A stretch of 10,088 nt of DNA from Planctomycetaceae bacterium (GTDB lineage Bacteria > Planctomycetota > Planctomycetia > Pirellulales > UBA1268). The stretch's first letter is position 1; every line of letters begins with the position of its first letter. Location of the stretch: contig DNLZ01000053.1 of the NCBI GenBank assembly GCA_003488325.1, positions 1-10,088 of the forward strand. The letters are read 5' to 3'. The notes below the pieces were generated by a model that saw only the letters and a list, made by a program, of their open reading frames with translations, had not been told where the DNA came from and did not search any database. The translations under genes and the position numbers were made by a program. Positions 7,601-10,088 of this stretch are shown in pieces.

Positions 7601-7810
7601 CTCGAAGAGGACCTTGCCATCCTCCCCCTTGATCGCCGCGGTGCGGAGCTCCCATTCCGTCGTGTCGAACGGGCTGTCGACGTCGACCGGGCAGAACGTG
7701 GGGCGCACGTCGAGAGGGGTCCGACCCGCTGCCGGCCCGCGGGAACCGGCCGCAGCCTGCGAGGAGACCGGATTCGCGGGCAGCGTGGCTGAGGCGTCGT
7801 GGGGCGTCAT
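4694..7810 (-). CDS. nrdJ: Vitamin B12-dependent (class II) ribonucleotide reductase
   Basis: A 1038-residue enzyme that reduces ribonucleotides to deoxyribonucleotides with adenosylcobalamin as radical source, independent of oxygen. The finger loop is Asn404-Pro-Cys406-Ser-Glu408, with Cys406 as the expected thiyl radical site. Cys198 (GSACFIQS) and Cys417 (TACNLASVNL) are the redox pair; the 11-residue gap from Cys406 to Cys417 fits class II enzymes. A PTGTISFLMD loop lies near residue 590 and a TSCPD domain at about 768-867. Residues about 880-1010 are a low-complexity linker rich in Gly, Ala, Thr and Ser. The end is a zinc ribbon with Cys1012, 1015, 1025, 1028, 1031 and 1037. No ATP-cone is apparent at the N terminus. 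The start is this ATG because GGAGG lies 9 bases upstream; the ATG three codons earlier directly abuts GGAGG and is too close. No nrdAB or nrdDG genes are in the window. Confidence 0.97.
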   Translation of the reverse strand: MTPHDASATLPANPVSSQAAAGSRGPAAGRTPLDVRPTFCPVDVDSPFDTTEWELRTAAIKGEDGKVLFEQPACEIPAAWSQLATNVVVSKYFYGEIHTPEREHSVKQLVHRVARTIADWGIRDGYFRTKADGEHFYRDLAWLCIHQHGAFNSPVWFNVGLHDQYGVKGAPCNWRWNEATRDVVMPDNPYEYPQGSACFIQSVKDTMEDIMELARSEAMLFKFGSGTGTDLSTLRSQREKLAGGGKPSGPLSFMRVYDQVAAVVKSGGKTRRAAKMQSLKVHHPDIMEFIECKAKEEKKARVLIEKGGYDANFNGEAYASILFQNANLSVRVTDEFMEAVERNDTWTTRWVTDSAKAGPSFKARDVLGRMAECAWQCGDPGVQYDTTINRWHTCPNSGRINASNPCSEYMFLDDTACNLASVNLMKFRKPDGVFDVERFAAACRIFFVAQEILVDHASYPTERIARNSHLFRPLGLGYSNLGSLLMAEGLAYDSAAGRGLCGALTALLHGAANRTSAELAAAVGPFEGFAANREPMLQVMQMHRDAVEQIDAACPRYLHDAARRMWDEVLAGGRQHGYRNAQATVLAPTGTISFLMDCDTTGIEPDIALVKYKQLAGGGMLKIVNQTVPLALRTLGYQEPAIEAILAFIDKNDTIEGAPGLRSEHLPVFDCAFKPRLGERSIAWEAHVKMMAAAQPFLSGAISKTVNMPRETTPEDIARAYAEGWRLGLKALAIYRDGSKESQPLSTSTEGDKAAAKATPAPRRERLPDTRRSVTHKFNVGGHEGYITVGLYDDGRPGELFITMAKEGSTIGGLMDAFGTSVSMSLQYGVPLEVYVKKFSHTRFEPWGYTKNPDIPVAKSLVDYLFRWMGTQFLPGYREANRPGGYEAGGDEPSGEGDTETERKPAATTARGLVGGHGVAGGNGSAGSPAKATTTGTNGTVANGASGEPSRGRHPARGGTKPAGRGADGGVAVAGGEKLLERAGVRMAVDPAASAADRELQFATFQIDAPACDNCGAITVRNGNCYLCHNCGNSMGCS

Positions 7811-7844
7811 CCTGTTCATCCTCCGTTCGGGACGTTCGCGTATC

Positions 7845-7862
7845 GGACTCTCTTTGGACTCT
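7845..7862. repeat. GGACTCT direct repeat, 11-base period, in the nrdJ leader
   Basis: GGACTCT occurs at 7845-7851 and again at 7856-7862, one helical turn apart, directly downstream of the proposed nrdJ -10 element and around the predicted start point. CTTTG at 7852-7856 can also pair with CAAAG at 7863-7867. Tandem half-sites in this position could be an operator for a repressor. It does not resemble the NrdR box I know (ACACWATATATWKTGT-like). Confidence 0.4.
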
Positions 7863-7865
7863 CAA

Positions 7866-7893
7866 AGTATACTTGCGTACACATGATCCTCAA
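7866..7893 (-). promoter_or_regulatory. Probable sigma-70-type promoter of nrdJ
   Basis: On the minus strand TTGAGG (7888-7893, four of six to the -35 consensus) is followed after 16 bases by TATACT (7866-7871, five of six to the -10 consensus). Transcription would start near 7859, giving a leader of about 50 bases before the nrdJ ATG. The -10 lies within AAGTATACTT (7865-7874), a perfect 10-base palindrome, so the same -10 hexamer TATACT is also present on the plus strand facing the PfpI-family gene. The plus side lacks a recognisable -35. Confidence 0.55.
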
Positions 7894-8305
7894 CCATCGG
7901 CTTTGGAAGACTGCTTCCTCCAGAAGGACAGGGGTCGGGGTCCGGTGACGGTGCGGGCTGGAGCCCGGGCGATCTCGAGAAAGCAGGTCCGTCTGCGTGC
8001 TATCGCAAGATGTTGTGGTTGCCGGAGCCACGACCCCTTCCTGTGGGCCGGGGCGTGAATGTAGCGTGAGGGTCAGGTGAGTCAAGGGTCGTCCCCGGGA
8101 ACAGCGCCGGTGGGCGAAAAAGCGGCCTGAAACACCCTCTCGACGCCGGGCCGGGCCGATCGGCCGATCCGCTCTCGCGAGGGGGTGTCGTCGTCCGCGT
8201 GTCGCCCGCCTGCGACAATGGTCGCGACGGACCGAAATGTGACCGGCCAACACGCCCGAGCGAGATCGACCGCCCCCTCACGCCACGCCGGCAGGAGCAC
8301 CACCC
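7894..8305. other. Long intergenic region with several stem-loops
   Basis: No credible gene is found between the nrdJ promoter and the PfpI-family start. The stretch has a five-pair hairpin GGAAG-ACTG-CTTCC (7905-7918), a stem CGGGC-TGGA-GCCCG (7954-7967) and a large inverted repeat (8132-8188, listed separately). One open frame crosses it on the minus strand, but it is arginine-rich, resembles no family and overlaps the nrdJ promoter. I looked for a cobalamin riboswitch because nrdJ uses B12, but saw no B12-box motif, and most of the region lies upstream of the proposed nrdJ start point. A leader or small RNA for the plus-strand genes is possible. Confidence 0.5.
8132..8188 (+). repeat. Large imperfect stem-loop upstream of the PfpI-family gene
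   Basis: ACACCCTCTCG (8132-8142) pairs with CGAGGGGGTGT (8178-8188) as an 11-pair stem, with one G-U wobble. The 35-base loop contains the perfect palindrome GGCCGATCGGCC (8154-8165), which could form its own inner arm. The structure ends 117 bases before the PfpI-family start codon. It is compatible with a structured leader, a terminator of an unseen small RNA, or a protein-binding site. No T-run follows. Confidence 0.45.
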
Positions 8306-8899
8306 ATGACCACCTCGTTCCCAGGGTCGTTCCCACCTTCATTCACAGGCTCGATGGCAGCCCACCGCCCGCTCGACGGAGTCCGCGTCCTCACGCTCGT
8401 GGGGGACGATTACGAGGATCTCGAGCTCTGGTACCCGAAGCTCAGGATCGAGGAAGCGGGGGGGCACGTGACGGTCGCCGGGATGCTGGCGGGTCGCACC
8501 TACCGCGGCAAGCATGGTTATCCCTGCCCGAGCGATGCCTCCCTGGCCGACATGGAGGCGGCCGACTTCCACGGCATCGTCATCCCCGGCGGGTGGATGC
8601 CCGACGCGCTGAGACGCGACCCCAAGGTGCTCTCGGTCGTGCGCGACTTCGCCTCGCAGGGAAGGCTCGTGGCGGCGATCTGCCACGGCGGATGGATCCC
8701 GATTTCCGCGGGTGTCTATCGCGGTGTCCGGGTCACCGGCAGCCCGGGAATCAAGGACGACCTGATCAATGCCGGGGCGATCTGGTCCGACGAGCCCGTG
8801 GTGGTCGACCGGCACTTCGTCTCGAGCCGTCGCCCCGCCGACCTGCCCGCATTCATGGCGGCGGTGTGTGACGTGCTGGCCGGGGTCGCCGCCACCTGA
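8306..8899 (+). CDS. PfpI / DJ-1 family protein (type 1 glutamine amidotransferase-like)
   Basis: A 197-residue protein of the DJ-1/PfpI superfamily, whose members are reported as proteases, glyoxalases or protein deglycases and often protect against carbonyl and oxidative stress. The nucleophile elbow is AICHGG with Cys126 and His127. Glu37 in DYEDLELWYP corresponds to the glutamate that tunes the cysteine. KHGYPCP, VIPGG, SPGIKDDLINAG and VSSRRPADLPAFM follow PfpI nearly block for block. Asp100 (PGGWMPDAL) stands where I recall Pyrococcus PfpI having the inter-subunit triad Glu74, a conservative change. AGGAG lies 8 bases before the ATG, so I accept a 24-residue N-terminal extension; an ATG at 8354 would remove most of it but has a poor ribosome binding site. 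No export signal is clear, so it is probably cytoplasmic. A Fur-family gene follows after 55 bases on the same strand. Confidence 0.88.
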   Translation: MTTSFPGSFPPSFTGSMAAHRPLDGVRVLTLVGDDYEDLELWYPKLRIEEAGGHVTVAGMLAGRTYRGKHGYPCPSDASLADMEAADFHGIVIPGGWMPDALRRDPKVLSVVRDFASQGRLVAAICHGGWIPISAGVYRGVRVTGSPGIKDDLINAGAIWSDEPVVVDRHFVSSRRPADLPAFMAAVCDVLAGVAAT

Positions 8900-8913
8900 C
8901 GGCCCGCAGCCAC

Positions 8914-8947
8914 TGCGTGACGCACACGGTACGCACGGTGGTACACT
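8914..8947 (+). promoter_or_regulatory. Possible promoter/operator of the Fur-family gene
   Basis: TACACT (8942-8947), four to five of six to the -10 consensus, ends exactly seven bases before the GTG start codon, so transcription would begin at or next to the start codon. A weak -35 candidate, GTGACG (8917-8922), is 19 bases away. The same span has an inverted repeat TGCGT-G-ACGCA (8914-8924) and a tandem 11-base repeat ACGCACACGGT / ACGCACGGTGG (8920-8941). These could be an operator, for example for autoregulation by Fur. Confidence 0.4.
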
Positions 8948-8954
8948 CGGCGGC

Positions 8955-9431
8955 GTGGGAGCGCCCAAGAAACACCCGTCGGACGCCGCTCGCAGCCTGC
9001 TGCGCCAGGCCCGGCTGCGGTGCACCCCGGCGCGGGTCGCCGTGCTCGAGCACATCATGGCGGTGGGCGGCCCGCGGACCCACGCCGAGGTGGCCGATGC
9101 CCTCGCCGACCGCGGCTTCGACCGCGCCACGATCTACCGCAACCTGACCGAACTCACCGAGGCGAAAATCTTTTCGCGCGTCGAGCTCGGCGACCACGTC
9201 TGGCGGTTCGAGATGCGGCACGGTGGCGTCGCGGAGCACCCGCACTTTCTCTGCACCTCGTGCGGCGAGGTCTCGTGCCTCGACGATGTCGACGTCGCGA
9301 TCACACCGAAGCCCGGTGCCGGGCCGGCGGGCAGGTCCGTGAAGAAGGCCGACGTGACCGGGAGCCGGCGCCGCGGCATCCGCTCGGTGAGCGAGGTGCT
9401 CCTCAAGGGCACCTGCGAGCAGTGCGACTGA
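8955..9431 (+). CDS. Fur-family metal-responsive transcriptional repressor
   Basis: About 158 residues. An N-terminal winged helix covers roughly residues 10-85: LRCTPARVAVLEHI, THAEVADALADRGFDRATIYRNLTELTEAKIFSRVE and the wing HVWRFEMR. The C-terminal dimerisation part has EHPHFLCTSCGEVSCL with His95, His97, Cys100 and Cys103, and the end GTCEQCD with Cys154 and Cys157. The two CxxC pairs form the structural zinc site known from Fur, PerR and Zur. Which metal or peroxide signal it senses cannot be told. The start is a GTG with no Shine-Dalgarno; a -10-like hexamer seven bases upstream suggests a leaderless transcript. An upstream-extended frame would overlap the PfpI-family gene and has no family similarity. 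The neighbouring PfpI-type gene makes an oxidative-stress (PerR-like) role attractive but unproven. Confidence 0.9.
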   Translation: MGAPKKHPSDAARSLLRQARLRCTPARVAVLEHIMAVGGPRTHAEVADALADRGFDRATIYRNLTELTEAKIFSRVELGDHVWRFEMRHGGVAEHPHFLCTSCGEVSCLDDVDVAITPKPGAGPAGRSVKKADVTGSRRRGIRSVSEVLLKGTCEQCD

Positions 9432-9443
9432 CGCAGCGGCGCG

Positions 9444-10088
9444 TCAGTACCACAGCCCCGCCCGCACGAGAAACGTGTCGGACGGTCGCACCGCACCGGA
9501 GTCGGTGAGGTAGTACTCGACGAGCCGGCCGGTGACCCAGCCGGTCTCCACGCGCCAGCTCGCGCCGAGGTTGGCAGGCCTGCGTTCCCAGCCCACGAGC
9601 AGCCGGTAGTCGTGATAGACCACGACGTCCTCGACGCCGCTGTCGCGGCGCACCGCCCACTGGTTGCCGCCGAACTCCCCGGCGACGTAGGCCCACTGCG
9701 CGGCGCGCGCGGTTTCCGCGACCCGCCACGCGAGCCGCGGCCGCGGGAAGATCAGCTCGAACCGCCGATCCTCGCCCGGCGTCCACAAGACACCGCCGGC
9801 CGGCAGGAGATTGACGTCGTAGCGGTCGAGGTAGATCACACCCGCCACGATCCTGAGGTCGTCTCGCGCCTCCCATGCACCGAAGCCGTGGCCCGTGATC
9901 CGCAGTGCCTGCGGGATGTCCGCGACGAGATCGGAGTACCAGCCCGGCGAGACCGCGAGATCGACGCCGAGTCGCCGGCCCACCTTGCGGAGCCAGCGGG
10001 CCTGCAGCCACGCCTCGGACAGCTGCGCGGGCAGCCCCGGATCGCCCGGGCCGGCCACCTCGTCGACGAACGTCGTGCCGAAGCCCGA
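9444..10088 (-). CDS. Probable outer-membrane beta-barrel protein (DUF6268-like), 5' end beyond window
   Basis: The C-terminal 214 residues of a larger protein; the frame stays open to the right edge, so the start and any signal peptide lie outside. The sequence alternates hydrophobic and polar residues in strands of about ten: LGVDLAVSPGWYSDL, ALRITGHGFGAWEA, LRIVAGVIYLDRYDVNLLPAGGVLWTP, YRLLVGWERRPANLGASW and TFLVRAGLWY. It ends in an aromatic residue (Tyr), as outer-membrane barrels usually do. The pattern 'LPAGGVLWTP...RFELIFPRPRLAWR' resembles the DUF6268 barrel proteins common in planctomycetes, recalled from family style and not searched. An internal GTG at 10058 is unlikely to be the true start because barrel-like sequence continues upstream of it. 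The stop lies 12 bases from the convergent Fur-family stop, with no visible terminator between them. Role unknown, perhaps structural or a porin. Confidence 0.6.
   Translation of the reverse strand, partial: SGFGTTFVDEVAGPGDPGLPAQLSEAWLQARWLRKVGRRLGVDLAVSPGWYSDLVADIPQALRITGHGFGAWEARDDLRIVAGVIYLDRYDVNLLPAGGVLWTPGEDRRFELIFPRPRLAWRVAETARAAQWAYVAGEFGGNQWAVRRDSGVEDVVVYHDYRLLVGWERRPANLGASWRVETGWVTGRLVEYYLTDSGAVRPSDTFLVRAGLWY

Noticed and set aside
4724..7792. Very long plus-strand open frame opposite nrdJ
   Set aside because: It mirrors nrdJ codon positions, is rich in Arg, Ala, His and Val, and resembles no family; long antisense frames are expected in DNA with this G/C bias.
7865..7890. NrdR box at the nrdJ promoter
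   Set aside because: The palindrome AAGTATACTT and flanks do not match the known ACACWATATATWKTGT-like box, and no second box at the usual spacing is seen.
7820..8060. Cobalamin riboswitch upstream of nrdJ
   Set aside because: Plausible because the enzyme uses B12, but no B12-box or core motif is visible on the minus strand and the leader after the proposed start point is only about 50 bases.
7816..8253. Minus-strand open frame in the nrdJ upstream region
   Set aside because: Arginine-rich without recognisable motifs, and it would span the proposed nrdJ promoter.
8769..8954. N-terminal extension of the Fur-family protein
   Set aside because: It overlaps the end of the PfpI-family gene in another frame and has no similarity to Fur; the winged helix begins shortly after the GTG chosen.

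Overview
The window is high-GC bacterial chromosome (roughly 70% G+C by eye) with dense genes and strong third-position G/C bias. The gene set suggests a member of the Planctomycetota: a long B12-dependent ribonucleotide reductase, a WspR-like receiver fused to a class III cyclase, a Fur-family regulator that opens with a 'RCTPARVAVL' type helix, and a beta-barrel protein resembling DUF6268. This placement is an inference from protein style, not from a marker gene. I see no rRNA, tRNA, CRISPR array, insertion sequence or phage gene.

Left part, minus strand (29-2439). An exported, probably lipid-anchored amidohydrolase lies downstream of an M20-family metallopeptidase/deacylase. A small four-cysteine protein of unknown function sits 25 bases upstream of the M20 gene, probably in the same transcript. 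A 103-base gap holding two GC-rich inverted repeats separates the M20 gene from the amidohydrolase.

Second-messenger pair (2581-4652). A metallo-beta-lactamase-fold protein resembling class II 3',5'-cyclic-nucleotide phosphodiesterases is divergent from a receiver/class III cyclase. The cyclase carries the residue pattern of an adenylate, not guanylate, cyclase. The 182-base spacer contains overlapping -10-like hexamers on opposite strands, so synthesis and breakdown of one nucleotide may be controlled from a single site. This is the most system-like element of the window.

Centre (4694-7810). nrdJ, a 1038-residue adenosylcobalamin-dependent ribonucleotide reductase, converges on the cyclase gene. 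It has the finger-loop and redox cysteines, a TSCPD domain, an unusually long low-complexity linker and a C-terminal six- to seven-cysteine zinc ribbon. Its probable promoter has a fully palindromic -10 region with an 11-base-period repeat just downstream.

Right part (7811-10088). A long intergenic stretch of almost 500 bases contains several GC-rich stem-loops, one large. It is followed on the plus strand by a PfpI/DJ-1 family protein and a Fur-family repressor, whose GTG start looks leaderless. Convergent with these is the C-terminal part of an outer-membrane beta-barrel protein, cut by the window edge. PfpI next to Fur suggests a link to metal or oxidative stress, which is inference from context.
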